Shown: positions 1-11,094, counted from the stretch's first letter. The stretch is 64,000 nt of DNA from Petrolisthes cinctipes (GCA_033782935.1 JAWQEG010000286.1:1811501-1875500), one strand, 5' to 3'. Made by a program: numbers and translations. The notes: generated by a model not told the origin, from the sequence alone.

Positions 1-260
1 ACAGCATGGGTTCAGAAAAAAAACAGAGGAACACACACAGTTTTAGCAATTGTAACAGACACTGTAGTAAGAGCAAAATCAAATAATGGCCAAGTGAACC
101 TAATACTAAGAGACATTAAAAAAGCATTCGATAAGGTCTGGCATATAGGATTAAAATATAAGATATTAAGGACAACATTACCACCATACATGAAACAAAT
201 ACTATGTGATTACTTAACTGACAGACAAATATACATCCAAATAGGACAGTACTTAGGTCT
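1..260 (+). pseudogene. Non-LTR reverse transcriptase fragment (family A)
   Basis: A piece of reverse transcriptase reading off the left edge of the window. It contains the motif-A region (LRDIKKAFDKVWH, catalytic Asp present) and closely matches the family A copy at 53485-55110, which has the same GFRKNRGT-to-KVWHIGLKYK stretch. It stops abruptly near 260, where an oppositely oriented CR1-like element begins. APE-type non-LTR families (Jockey/Nimb-like) carry this domain; the exact clade is not resolved. It is a fragment without start or stop and not a working gene. Confidence 0.75.
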
Positions 261-261
261 A

Positions 262-1323
262 TTAACTACGTGAGATGAGAGATGATTCCACTCTTGGATG
301 CTGCGGGGAAAGAATGAGTGCCTAAATATATCAGTGCTTGTCAGGTATGTATGGTATTTTAAGTTGTGGCTGCCTCTAGTGGATCGTATACTTGTAGGGC
401 GTAGATATGTGTCTTGGTCTATGTCAACTAACTTGTTTGTGATTTTGTATATCATCTGTTGTCTTCGTGTTGCCAATGGGTCTAGTTTTGTGTCTTGTTT
501 AAGCAAAGTGACTGATGTAGCGTGTCTGTAATCACGTCTGGCTCATCTTGCAGCTTTGTTTTGTATGGATTATAATTTATTGTGATATTATTGTAAGTGT
601 GTGGGTCCCAGACGGTGTCGCAGTACTCTAAGTGTGGTCGAACGAATGTGTTATAAGCAATAATTTTGATGTATGTGTTACACCTGCTGAGGTTCCTGCG
701 CAAGAACCCCAGGACCCTACTAGCTTTGGCCATGATGCTATCTATGTGTGTGTTTCACCTCATGTCCGCTGAAATGTGGACGCCTAAGTATTTGTGGGAA
801 GTGACTGTGTTGAGGTTGGTGTTGTGTAGCTGGTATGTATTTGGAATGGGATTATGGGCTCGGGTAAAACAGATGTCTGGTCTTCACAGTCTTCCTGTAG
901 TCGAAGGCAGTCATTCCTATCTTTAATTGGTCTGTAGAATAAGCTATCGTCTGCAAAAAGTCTAGTGGTAGAGGAAAGTGAGAGTGGGAGGTCATTAATG
1001 TATGAAAGGAAGAGAAGGGGGCCCAGGACAGTGTCCTGGGGTACCCCAGAGGTCACAGGAACAGATGGAGACTGACTACCGTCAAGAACTACTCGTTGCT
1101 TTCTGGTAGTCAAGAACGTTCTAATCCAGTGAAGAAGTTGTCCCTGTATGCCATATAATTCTAACTTGTGTAGTAGTCTTTGGTGAGGGACTTTGTCGAA
1201 GGCTTTGGCAAAGTCTAATATGATTTGTGTAATACATGAAATTTCACAGTCAACTGCATGCTGTACAATATCTCTTGTGTAAATTGAGTAGAGGGTTGGT
1301 GAAACTATACCACCACGAGGCAC
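262..1323 (-). pseudogene. CR1-like non-LTR ORF2 fragment (RT and C-terminal domain)
   Basis: Reading right to left there is reverse transcriptase motif A ([13 protein letters not shown]), motif B ([14 protein letters not shown], with D where G is usual), motif C (LFADDS), then the usual C-terminal blocks (ASRVLGFLRRNL, VRPHLEYCDTVWDPHT, SFFPRSIQEWNHL). These motifs are typical of CR1/Jockey-type ORF2. The blocks lie in different frames (784-1323, 482-733, 210-506), so there are at least two frameshifts. The first ~60 bases of the right-hand open frame (near 1262-1323) read [16 protein letters not shown], a motif B from a different lineage, so the fragment is chimeric. A second copy of the C-terminal part lies at 43552-44130. 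Confidence 0.8.
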
Positions 1324-1689
1324 TAAACTATAGAAATATATGTCTAGATTATTAGTTTTATTTTTATCTTTATATTTTACCCTTCGGTCGTCTTAATAAT
1401 CACATGATATTTTTTCAATATGCTCAGGTAACAACCTCAGTTGTAATAATATGCATTTCAGGCCTGCATGCCAGATTTATAAAAAACCTTGGAAACATTA
1501 CTTTCCCGCCTCTAATTACTGAGTATAATACAGGATATTCCAGAATTCCAATAATCTTCCAGGCCGCCCTGGTAGACCATCAACCAACTCCATTCAATAA
1601 TTTACTAAAAATATATATACCTTTCCTTTCCAGTTCCGTATAGAGCTCAGTGGGTTTTATGGAGATTCTTCCCGTAAAAAATCAAGGAC
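1324..1689. other. Intergenic, nothing recognised
   Basis: AT-rich sequence with no convincing coding potential, repeats or RNA gene. An open frame at 1404-1643 has no recognisable motif and is probably chance. Confidence 0.4.
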
Positions 1690-1900
1690 CTTTTAACATT
1701 TTCCTCCTCTGAGATTCTAAAAATGCTTTCCCATATAGCTGTAAATCTTTGTTGATTTTCTTTACCATCATACAGTATATTTCATTTATGTTTTTATTGC
1801 TTCCATCTGTTATATATGGAGAAGAAATGTTTGCAGTACCTCTCATTCTCTTTATCGGATCCCAGAAGTCATGGGAGTTCCTGTAATTATCTACTATACA
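1690..1900 (-). pseudogene. Non-LTR ORF2 linker remnant upstream of H2B
   Basis: Read on the minus strand this gives a stretch with FWDPIKRMRG followed by ITDGSNKNINEIY, resembling the linker between endonuclease and reverse transcriptase of APE-type elements. The same remnant, in the same orientation, is upstream of the second H2B at 40590-40810, so it was duplicated together with the H2B gene. Family identity is an inference from pattern only. Confidence 0.45.
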
Positions 1901-2146
1901 GTATATTGATTACATGTTATTTTCTAATGATTTTGTCTGCAGTCATTTTTGTATGTTGAGTAAAATATGTCGGGAAATTTGGACGAATATATCATTTTCG
2001 TAAAATCTATACAAACCTTTGCCGACATCATTATTGTTTTGTAATAAAATTCGTATCACCCAGAATTGTGTTTTGCAATTAGATTTACTGCTATTTTTGG
2101 TAGGTTGTTCTTTGTTAGGAGATGACTATCAGAGGCACCTAATTTT

Positions 2147-2210
2147 GACCAATCTACGAGGAGCGAGCTGGGCTAGTGGTCGCCCGTGATCTTCACGTTC
2201 AATATAAATA
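2147..2210 (+). promoter_or_regulatory. H2B promoter (CCAAT box and TATA box)
   Basis: GACCAAT at 2147-2153 and TATAAATA at 2203-2210, 52 bases before the H2B start codon. The block between them (AGGAGCGAG ... GTGATC) is homologous to the region upstream of every H2A gene in the window read on the opposite strand. This marks it as one half of a divergent H2A/H2B promoter. No H2A lies on the other side here. Confidence 0.75.
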
Positions 2211-2261
2211 AGAAAATGTAGTCTCGGTTCGACTACCAACTACCCATTAAACTAGGTAGAC

Positions 2262-2633
2262 ATGCCACCTAAGACTTCTGGAAAGGCTGCCAAGAAGGCT
2301 GGCAAGGCCCAGAAGGCCATTGCTAAAGGAGGCAAGAAAAAGAAGCGCAAGAGGAAGGAAAGTTACAGCATCTACATTTACAAGGTACTGAAGCAGGTCC
2401 ACCCTGACACTGGTGTTTCCTCTAAGGCAATGTCGATCATGAACTCTTTCGTGAACGACATCTTTGAGAGAATCGCCGCCGAGGCCTCTCGCCTGGCACA
2501 CTACAACAAGCGGTCCACCATCACCAGTCGGGAGATTCAGACCGCCGTCAGGCTCCTGCTCCCCGGTGAGCTTGCCAAGCACGCCGTGTCTGAGGGCACC
2601 AAGGCTGTCACCAAGTACACCTCCTCCAAATAA
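2262..2633 (+). CDS. H2B: Histone H2B
   Basis: Complete, intronless 123-residue core histone H2B. It forms H2A-H2B dimers in the nucleosome. The N-terminal tail is Lys-rich (residues 1-33, [16 protein letters not shown]...), followed by the histone fold from [19 protein letters not shown] to the C-terminal helix ending AVTKYTSSK. Length is normal for an arthropod H2B. The start is the first ATG downstream of a good CCAAT/TATA promoter, and a histone 3' stem-loop lies 36 bases after the stop. This is a replication-dependent type gene. It differs from the copy at 41150-41521 at two tail residues (AIAKGG here, DIAKGN there). A minus-strand open frame over it is a shadow. Confidence 0.98.
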   Translation: MPPKTSGKAAKKAGKAQKAIAKGGKKKKRKRKESYSIYIYKVLKQVHPDTGVSSKAMSIMNSFVNDIFERIAAEASRLAHYNKRSTITSREIQTAVRLLLPGELAKHAVSEGTKAVTKYTSSK

Positions 2634-2669
2634 AGTGGTGCACTCTCCAGAATCATTTGGTCAACAATC

Positions 2670-2686
2670 GGCTCCTATTAGGAGCC
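2670..2686 (+). terminator. Histone mRNA 3' stem-loop of H2B (17-nt variant)
   Basis: GGCTCC-TATTA-GGAGCC: a perfect 6-bp stem with a 5-base loop (or 7 bp with a 3-base loop). The canonical metazoan element is 16 nt with a 4-base loop. It takes the place of a poly(A) signal in replication-dependent histone mRNA. Confidence 0.85.
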
Positions 2687-4016
2687 ACAACATTTTAGAC
2701 TTAAGGGAACTGTTATGGACAAAATTGAGTGTGGCCATGCATTAATGCTGGTTATCTTTTTTGTGGTGTTATGTCGGACGAGCTTTGTAGGTGTCTAGGT
2801 GCAATAAGGGGCGTGCGGTAGACGAAGTAGAAACAAAGTATGGCAGGTACCTCATTGCCATCAATGACAATGATGTTTGGAGTAAAGATTTGAAAAAAGT
2901 GTTGTATTAGGTAATACTTTGAAGATAGGTACGAAATAGGAAATACAGAAGTAGATAACAATTCCCGGGCTCAACCAGGGTGCTGTAGGTATTCATATTC
3001 GTTAAACAGTTATTTTTTCTGGTAGTCACTCAGTTATACAGTCTGTTCGAACGATTTTTTTTTTTTTGCCATCGGATCGGACTCTTTATAGGAGAGACTG
3101 CCTATCCTCAATGATGAATTTGTAGTTCCTCTTTTTATTTTTCCTAGGTTAGTGACAGTAGAGGAGGGGTGGGCCGCACTGGATAAATAAATGAACAGAG
3201 ACGGTGTGTGAGCTTGTAGGAATATGTGTGTGTAAGGATAATCGTAAGAGTGGGGTTTGGCGTGTATACAAGCGTTAGTTTGTGTTATTAAGATGGTTTA
3301 TTTGTGTAAGTATTAATGTGCTTGTATTTAAGAGAGGTTTTGTGTGTATGTATAAATTGATTTGTGCTTAAGAGTGTTTGTGTGTAGGTATTAGTAAGTT
3401 GGGCCTTCGTAACCACACTTACTACAGATTTTATATGGCTTAATTCCCTCGAATGAATAAGCACATATTTATCATTACCTTCGCTCAGGAATAGAATGTA
3501 GACATGCACGTCTATATACCTATTACCTACTAATATACACAACACCTTCATATTTCATACACACTAGCGCTATATTTCTTTATTGTAGTGCATAATCTTT
3601 ATTTCAACCTAATTCATTACATACACAAAAACCTTCACCTATCATATGCACTACTTATGTAATATCGTGCATATTATTTCGACGCAAATCACTCCCACTC
3701 GCATCTACAGGAATTTTGCAAGACACACATTTGGGCGCAGAATGGGAAAACCTTTATGTACCCATAATTCAATCGTGGCAAATATTAACACCGACCCTTC
3801 TCTTTCAGTTAATCTGTAATGTTCTTACTACAGATCTGTAGAGTCGGCTGCTAAGCCATGGTAATATAAGCCTTAATTAACCAGACTCGTACAAGAAGAG
3901 CTGAGTGAGAAGACGACTATTGTCGGCGACCTTACATGAAAGCCTAAGTCAATAAAAGGAAATGTAATCCCTATAAATAGCTTGTCTATTATCAAACTCT
4001 TTGTGAAGGCAAGTGT
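2687..4016. other. Histone spacer, shared with other histone modules
   Basis: No gene seen. From about 3210 to 4016 the sequence is the 3' flank of the H2A module and recurs next to the H2A genes at 34491 and 42680 and, inverted, at 32005-32531. The block at 2857-3073 is bounded by GCCATC repeats and is absent from the equivalent spacer after the second H2B. Confidence 0.7.
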
Positions 4017-4033
4017 GGCTCCATTAAGGAGCC
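4017..4033 (-). terminator. Histone mRNA 3' stem-loop of H2A (17-nt variant)
   Basis: On the minus strand GGCTCC-TTAAT-GGAGCC, a 6-bp stem with a 5-base loop, followed by a purine-rich CACAAAGAGTT that fits the histone downstream element bound by U7 snRNA. Confidence 0.85.
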
Positions 4034-4088
4034 GGATCTATAAGTTGGAAAGAGGAGGAAAGGAGGCTTCTGGGGACAGAGAGCAACC

Positions 4089-4640
<552 letters not shown>

Positions 4641-4644
4641 TGTA

Positions 4645-4840
4645 AAAAAAAATAGTTTTCCGGTTTCTTCTAATATAGATATTTGTCTGTAGTTAATGAT
4701 TGCTTTATTGTCCTTTCCTTCCTTAGGGATGAAAATCATTTTTGTCTTTTTTAGTTCATCAGGAAAGTATCCTGCTGATAATGACGCATTATATATGTTT
4801 AGTAGTTTATCAATCCCTTTTTCTGACAGATTCAACAACA
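4645..4840 (-). pseudogene. Non-LTR RT fragment (family A) abutting the H2A promoter
   Basis: Minus-strand frame with KGIDKLLNIYNASLSAGYFP, then IFIPKEGKDNKAIINYR, the N-terminal palm of a reverse transcriptase nearly identical to 53815-54000 of the family A copy. It reads towards H2A and ends at the H2B-facing edge of the promoter. Only about 65 codons are present. The ~100 bases between it and the satellite show nothing. Confidence 0.8.
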
Positions 4841-4946
4841 AAAACACGACATTAGTAACAACAATACAGTAGGAAACTTTCTCTATACAATAATAAATTC
4901 GGGTAAAATAATTCATTTACGTCCAAACTTCAAAACTTTTATTGGA

Positions 4947-6765
4947 CGGGTGTTTTGAACTTGAATTTGAGATGTAAACGGGTACAGAATGTGCATGCGC
5001 ATATTGTATTTGGACAACTAAAATATCGATTTTTAGCATGTTTTGAGCCTATATTCTGAAAACATTCTAGCACTGAGTAGGCATGTACAGATCGCTTATG
5101 GGACCCAAAAATATTGAATTTTCGGTGTTTTGAGCCTGAATTTGAGATATAAACGGGTACTGAAGATGCATACACATATTGACTTTGGGCACCAAAAATA
5201 TCGATTTCCAGCATGTTTTGGGCCTGTATTTTGAAAATACTCTAACACGGAGTAGGCATTTATAGATCGCTTCTGGGACCCAAAAATATCGAATTTTCTT
5301 TTTTTTTTAGCCTGAATTTGAGATATAAACGAGTACAGAAGATGTATGCACATATCGACTTTGGACCCCTAAAATATCGATTTTTAGCATGTTTTGAGCC
5401 AATATTTTTAAAAAATTCTAGCACTGAGTAGGCATGTACAGATTGCTTCTGGGACCCAAAAATATCGAATTTTCGGGTGTTTTGAGCCTGAATTTGAGAT
5501 ATAAACGGGTACAAAAGATGCATGCACATATCGACTTTGGGCACCTAAAATATCGATTTTTACATGTTTTGGGACTATATATTTTTTAATATTCTAGCAC
5601 TGATTCAGCATGTACAGATCGCTTCTGGGACCCAAAAATAACGAATTTTCGGGTGTTTTGAGCATGAATTTGGGATATAAACAGGTACGGAAGATGCATA
5701 CACATATTGACTTTGGGCACCTAAAATATCGATTTTCAGCATGTTTTGAGCCTGTATTTTGAAAATAATCTAACACGCAGTAGGCATGTACAGATCGCTT
5801 CTGAGACCCAAAAATATCGAATATTCGGGTGTTTTGAGCCTGAATTTGAGATATAAACGGGTAAAGAAGATGCATGCACACATCGACTGTTGGCACCTAA
5901 AATATCGATTTTCAGCATGTTTTGGGCCTATTTTTTTGTAAATATTCTAGCACTGAGTCGGCATGTACAGATCGCTTTTGGGACCCAAAAATATCGAGTT
6001 TTCGGGTGTTTTGAGCCTGAATTTGAGATATAAACGGGTAAAGAAGATGCATGCACACATCGACTGTGGGCACCTAAAATATCGATTTTCAGCATGTTTT
6101 GGGTCTGTATTTTGAAAATACTCTAACACGCAGTAGGCATGTACAGATCGCTTCTGGGACGCAAAAATATCGAATTTTCGGGTGTTTTGAGCATGAATTT
6201 GAGATATAAACGGGTACAAAAGATGCATGCACATATCGACTTTGGGCACCTAAAATATCGATTTTTACATGTTTTGGGTCTATTGTTTTTTTAATATTCT
6301 AGCACTGAGTCGGCATGTACAGATCGCTTCTGTGACCCAAAAATATCGAATTTTCGGGTGTTTTGAGCCTGAATTTGAGATATAAACGGGTAAAGAAGAT
6401 GCATGCACATATCGACTGTGGGCACCTAAAATATCGATTTTTAGCATGTTTTGAGCCTATATTTTGAAAACATTCTAGCACTAAGTAGGCATGTACAGAT
6501 CGCTTATGGGACCCAAAAATATCGAGTTTTCGGGTGTTTTGAGCTTGAATTTGAGATATAAACGGCTACAGAAGATGCATGCACATATCGACTTTGGGCA
6601 CCCAAAATATCGATTTTTAGCATGTTTTGGGCCTATATTTTGAAAATATTCTGGCACTGAGTAGGCATATACAGATCGCTTCTGGGACCCAAAAATATCG
6701 AATTTTCGGGTGTTTTGAGTCTGAATTTGGGATATAAACGGGTAAAGAAGATGCATACAGTTATT
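4947..6765. repeat. 176-bp satellite array, segment 1
   Basis: About ten tandem monomers of ~176 bp, recognisable by ATATCGATTTT, CATGTTTTGG, GTAGGCATGTACAGATCGC, CCCAAAAATATCGAA and GATATAAACGGGTA in fixed order. Monomers differ by substitutions and by poly-T length near CCTATTTTTT. Minus-strand open frames of ~100 codons recur every 176 bases; because 176 is not a multiple of three they are frame artefacts. Confidence 0.97.
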
Positions 6766-7140
6766 GGTATTATTACAGAATAACTGGGTTTTTGGCTAGG
6801 ATCGCGCAGTGTTACCACATCCGGCTAGGTCCTGGGAATTTGCCCCAGTCACTTTATGATAGTTTACACCGGTTATATCCCGGTAGTTTGCCCAGGTTAG
6901 GTCCCGGTAGTTTGCCCAGGTTAGGTCCCGGTAGTCTGATGTTGTCTAGGTTAGGTTAGGTCAGGTCAGGTGAGGTCAGACTAATTTCCAAATTATGTTT
7001 GTAAAACGGGGCATATCTCGAAAACGGGGCATCTCCGAAAGAAACACCATAGAATAAAAGTGTTTTAGAATGGTCCAAAATAGTGGGTAATGATACTAAA
7101 ATACACAATATAGTGAACCCATTTCTTCTGTAAATTTACC
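6766..7140. mobile_element. 375-bp non-autonomous DNA transposon (MITE-like)
   Basis: Sits inside a satellite monomer between two copies of CAGTTATT (6758-6765 and 7141-7148), an 8-bp target duplication. Its ends are imperfect inverted repeats: GGTATTATTACAGAA on the left and the complement of GGTAAATTTACAGAA on the right (12 of 15 match). It has no coding capacity. It contains a TTAGG-like run (CTAGGTTAGGTTAGGTCAGG) near 6946-6980 and repeated GCCCAGGTTAGGTCCCGGTAG. An 8-bp duplication fits hAT or P; superfamily undecided. A related sequence lies at 8276-8470. Confidence 0.7.
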
Positions 7141-7223
7141 CAGTTATTGACTTTGGGCACCTAAAATATCGATTTTCAGCATGTTTTGGGCCTGTATTTA
7201 AAAAATACTTTAACACGTAGTAG
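7141..7223. repeat. 176-bp satellite, segment between two insertions
   Basis: Partial monomer that continues from segment 1 and resumes at 11997 after the P-type transposon. Its last 8 bases (CGTAGTAG) are the left target duplication of that transposon. Confidence 0.9.
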
Positions 7224-7255
7224 CAAGGATAATAGACTATAAAGGATAGTCCACT
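7224..7255 (+). repeat. P-type transposon left terminal inverted repeat
   Basis: 32 bases starting CAAGGATAATAGACTATAAA and ending TAGTCCACT. Mirrors 11965-11996 with one mismatch. Confidence 0.95.
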
Positions 7256-8140
7256 GAAACGTCATAGTGATGACGTCGTAAATATCCGTGACGTCACGGG
7301 AGGCTCTGTTGCTAGCTGGTGGGCAAACCTTGCCTGCTCACTAGGTAAAATATGAGGCATAAAGATTATATCAGCTGATGTTAATCGAAATAATGAGTTT
7401 CTCGGTAGCTGCACCTTGGTAGGTTATAAAGATAAGAAGCATAGTGATATAACGGCAATTGTACAACTCGACATCAGTTGTTGAAATAGAATAATGGACT
7501 ATAAAACTGGAAGCCTTCCACGACCAAGATTGATATCGAGTCGCTTTCGCATCTCTAAGCCCATATTTGTACAATAATGACTAATCTTTGGTGTCTTTAT
7601 ATTCCACACAGTTTAAATTGATCATTATAATTTGAAGTAAATGTGTTTGTAGTGTGGTGTCATCAATAGATATCCAGAAAAGCCTGGACAGATCTCTACC
7701 ACTGCCCACTGGTGCGTCGTATACTCACCAGAAGTAGGCCCAGCCCTACAGTACTACTTGGCATTGATAATAAGGTCATGATTTAGACTGATAATAGGTT
7801 TTACGTGTTTAATTCTTGATGGATGATTAACTAGCATACTAATCATATGGATATAAAGCAGCATTTTTATAAATCATGACCTAATGAGATCATTAGTCGA
7901 TCATCCTTGGTAGTAGCCTACAGTTTTTTAACCTTGGTTACGAAGTATTTATATTGACTAGTGCTAGGTTATATTCATATATCTATTACTCGAAAGATTA
8001 TATAATAACCTATTACCTGGATGTAAAGGTAATTTATATTGATAATTCTGGATTTTGTCAATGTTATAAAAAGGATTTCCATACCTATTTAGTATTTCCA
8101 ACTGCCCCATTTCTAAAATATGTCACTTTCAACCCCTCCA

Positions 8141-8262
8141 ACAGATCTGAAAAATGCCCTGAATAGATCCGAAGAATGCCCCAATTAGGTCTGAAAATTC
8201 CCTGATTAAGTTAGAAAAATGCATCAGTTAGGTCAGAAAAATGCCCGGAATTTATTGAAAGA
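8141..8262. repeat. Degenerate minisatellite inside the P-type transposon
   Basis: About five tandem copies of a 25-28 base unit of the form TTAGGTC(T/A)GAAAAATGCCC, partly degraded. No coding sense. Confidence 0.6.
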
Positions 8263-8275
8263 ATTACCGCTTTGT

Positions 8276-8470
8276 AGCAGTGTTGCTAGATCCGGCTAGG
8301 TCTCAGTATTTTGCCCCAGTCATTTCCTGTACTTTACCACGGTTATTTCCCAGTAGTCTGCTCAGGTTAGGTACCAGTAATCTGCCCAGGTTAGGTCCCG
8401 GTAGTTTGATGCGGTCTAGGTTAGGTTAGGTAAGGTCAGACTAATTTCAAAATGCCCCATTTGATATTTA
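8276..8470 (+). repeat. Dispersed repeat related to the 375-bp MITE
   Basis: Shares the order GCAGTGTTG/ATCCGGCTAGGTC/TTTGCCCCAGTCA/CCCAGGTTAGGTCCCGGTAGTTTGATG/CTAGGTTAGGTTAGG/GTCAGACTAATTT with 6801-6990. The terminal inverted repeats of the MITE cannot be made out here. It lies within the P-type transposon, so it was either captured by it or inserted into it. Confidence 0.65.
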
Positions 8471-9104
8471 CCAAATGCCCCATTCAAGGTCACTTATATA
8501 TTGCTTACACCTACAATGATTTTAAAAAGTAGAAAAATAATTAATCGGAATATGAATACAAAATACTGTATGCTGAATGTAATTATATATTTATTATCAT
8601 ATACTTTGCGAAATGAAATGTGTACCAAAAATAAAGTACAGTACAGTAATAAATGTTTCTTGCCATAAAAGTAAGAGTAACAATATCCTTATGAAGTACT
8701 ATCACTATCAGTCTATGAGTATAATCACAGTGGAATTGCACATTTTCTAGAAAAACTAGAAACTAACGTTAATTTTATCACAATATATTAATCATTATGG
8801 TATGTATAAAGCAAAACTAATGCAATTAGAATTTACATAATACTGTATTATTACAGTCAGTCCATAAGTATAATCACTGTGGATTTTGCACAGGTTTGGA
8901 AATTGTGTAAATAAACGTAATTTCTGTCAGTTCATTCGCTTTTTCAGAAAGTACCGTACTGTATTGCGTTAGCACTTTTCAGATTAACGAGCTCAACTTT
9001 CTGAGAGTTAACGGCTAACTTAACACTTTTCAACTCATCATGTCTGGGAATACAAACACAGCACGATCAGCATACTGCAGTTGAGAAAATATGATGTTCA
9101 TCTC

Positions 9105-9225
9105 TGGTATCTTCTTGTGCTGGCTGGACTGTCGCATCTAGTACCACTTCTGGTGTATTATCTGTGAAGGAATTGATGTTAAAGGCATATAATCAGATGA
9201 CACTTGTTTGTATATACTGTGCACA
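9105..9225 (-). repeat. Direct repeat, exon-like, copy 1
   Basis: Carries ACCACTTCTGGTGTATTATC and AAGGAATTGATGTTAAAGGC, repeated with changes at 9815-9930. On the minus strand it resembles a 3' splice site (TTCCTTCACAG) followed by codons for (D)NTPEVVLDA. Possibly a duplicated transposase exon of the P-type element. Confidence 0.45.
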
Positions 9226-9439
9226 AAAATAGAATAAATTACGTAGGCTAGATAGATATAGATAGATGTAGGCTATGACTCTTCCATCATCTTCATATTC
9301 GTCATGGGTTAAAATTACCTCATATAGGTATAAAGACCTGGGAAAGACAATGAGACTATTTTCAAGATTATGTATCGGGTATTTTCAAAAATATTTGTTA
9401 TCTGGTCGTACTAAGGTAATTATTGTCTATCTATTTATC

Positions 9440-9720
9440 TATCTATTGCCAGATGCCTCAATCCCCAAAGGGGTGAATGAATTGCCTAGACGCATCTTTG
9501 TCTCCCTTCAACTGGCGTCCCTCCTACGGTACCACCCAACGCCACTCTTACTCATATACTTCTCTTCTCCATCATTCCACCTCACTCTCGGTCTACCTGC
9601 TCTACTCTGTCCTTCCACCTCACTCTCATACACTTTTTAATCAAATCTCTCGCTTCCTATACACTCTACATGGCCGAACCACCTCAAGGTGTTTTCTTTT
9701 CACTCTTTCCATCTGATACT
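9440..9720. other. Unassigned sequence in the P-type transposon
   Basis: Starts with a short CTAT microsatellite and continues into pyrimidine-rich sequence with overlapping open frames on the plus strand (9275-9640, 9477-9716). No motif is recognised. It may be a short repeat inserted into the transposon. Confidence 0.3.
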
Positions 9721-9814
9721 GTTAAACTATTCATTTTCATTTTTATAAACAAATTAAAAAAAATCTCACCATTTCTTTCGTTGAGCAGACCCTATTGTGC
9801 TTCATGTGCATCAC

Positions 9815-9930
9815 CTTTGGCATCTTCTTGTGCATGAGGAATAGCATCTTGTACCACTTCTGGTGTATTATCTGTGAAGGAATTGATTTTAGAGGCATAT
9901 AATCACATGCCACTTGTTTGCATATACAAA
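9815..9930 (-). repeat. Direct repeat, exon-like, copy 2
   Basis: Second copy of the 9105-9225 block, about 710 bases away. On the minus strand the acceptor-like TTCCTTCACAG is followed by an open run reading DNTPEVVQDAIPHAQED. Neighbouring 9765-9795 repeats the donor end of the 10119-10211 exon (AAATG/GTGAGA), so part of the exon series was duplicated. Confidence 0.45.
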
Positions 9931-10118
9931 AGGAAAGAATAAATAAATGTTTGGCCCTTCCATTATTTTCATATATGCATTATCCAGCCCTACTCTTAAC
10001 ATACTATAATTACTGTATTGTGAAACTATGAAGTACAGGGTAGGTCTGATACCATCTGATACTGTATAGCCTATGTACTATACACAGTCACTTTTAAGAA
10101 GAAAACAAAAAATCTCAC

Positions 10119-10211
10119 CATTTCCTTCATTGAGCAGAACCTCTTGAAGTACTGGTACCAGTAGCCTTCTATGCCTGCTGAATAATCTTTCTCGGCGAGC
10201 CTCCGTACCAG
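10119..10211 (-). other. Putative transposase exon (P-type element)
   Basis: On the minus strand TTTAATTTTCAG precedes 10211 and GTGAGA follows 10119, bounding a 93-base block open in at least two frames, one reading TEARRERLFSRHRRLLVPVL. It lies downstream of the THAP exon in the same direction. Only the splice-like borders support it. Confidence 0.4.
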
Positions 10212-10725
10212 CTGAAAATTAAATGAATGTTACAGTATTCAGACCTAATCAAAATCCATGGGTAAAATCATGATTGTATAAATGGACCAAATATCCACAT
10301 TAGATAAACTACTGAATTTCTACCACAATTACCTACTATTGTAACCTATATTAGGACATTGAATGATGGTTTTAATGTATTAAATCCACCACAAATACCC
10401 CACCTTACCCCCAAACATAAATGGGGAAGAGAGAAATTGTTGGTTATAGAGCATTACAATACTGTAGCCTACCTAGATATACCAAAGTTATCACTAGTAG
10501 GGGATGCAGTCAGTATTGGACTACATTTCTAACAGAATTAGGTAGACTTGGCCTGGCCTAACCTAACCTACATAGTGTACAGTAGAGTATCATAAGATGG
10601 GGTAAAGTTAAAAATATGTACAGTATAAGCAAATAGCTGAGGGTGTAGCAGTAAGTTGGGCCTTTGATAGATCTCAACATACCTGGTTCTCGATTAGAAT
10701 TTGGAAGGTGCAGAGTCGGTACAGC

Positions 10726-11094
10726 TCAAGGTTGCAATATTATGATCTTCTTTGGAGATCCATTACATCGTTGATTGTTCAAAGCATCTCTTGGGACATA
10801 GTCTGTTGTCTTAAAGTGTAGAGAGCATACTCGGACCAATTCAACATTGAATTTGTCCTCAAGTTTGCACGCCGATATCCACTTTATGGCATTCTCTTGG
10901 TCTCTTAGGAACCGAAAGAGCTCCACCCTGTCTCTTTTTGCATGTCTACTGCCATTATTGTAATTGTACACTGCACATAAATCCATAATATGGCACAGAC
11001 ATTCACGCTTCACGTACATTTTAAGTTGGACTAGTGACAGTCTGGGCACCAGGCAAGGTTTGTTTACAAGTATGACGTCACTCCCGCGGTGCAT
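10726..11094 (-). pseudogene. THAP-domain exon of the P-type transposase
   Basis: A 122-codon frame. From about residue 34 it follows the THAP zinc-finger pattern: CAVYNYNN, then FRFLRDQENAIKWISAC, then VCSLHF. THAP domains (C2CH) bind the transposon ends in P elements and some Kolobok-type elements. The second zinc-ligand position reads Tyr (CAVYNY, codon TAC) where the family has Cys, so zinc binding is probably lost. A donor-like CAGGTATGT lies further on at ~10681 but after the stop codon at 10726. The start at 11094 is the first ATG. Confidence 0.75.

Noticed and set aside
2247..2582. Minus-strand open frame over H2B (also 41135-41470) and frames over H2A such as 3992-4330
   Set aside because: Shadows of highly conserved, GC-rich histone genes in other frames.
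4947..6765. Regular repeats that could be mistaken for a CRISPR array
   Set aside because: No short unique spacers; continuous 176-bp tandem monomers in a eukaryotic genome.
10555..10575. CCTAACCTAACCTA as an internal telomere remnant (also 22340-22350)
   Set aside because: Only two to three units, expected by chance in this much sequence.
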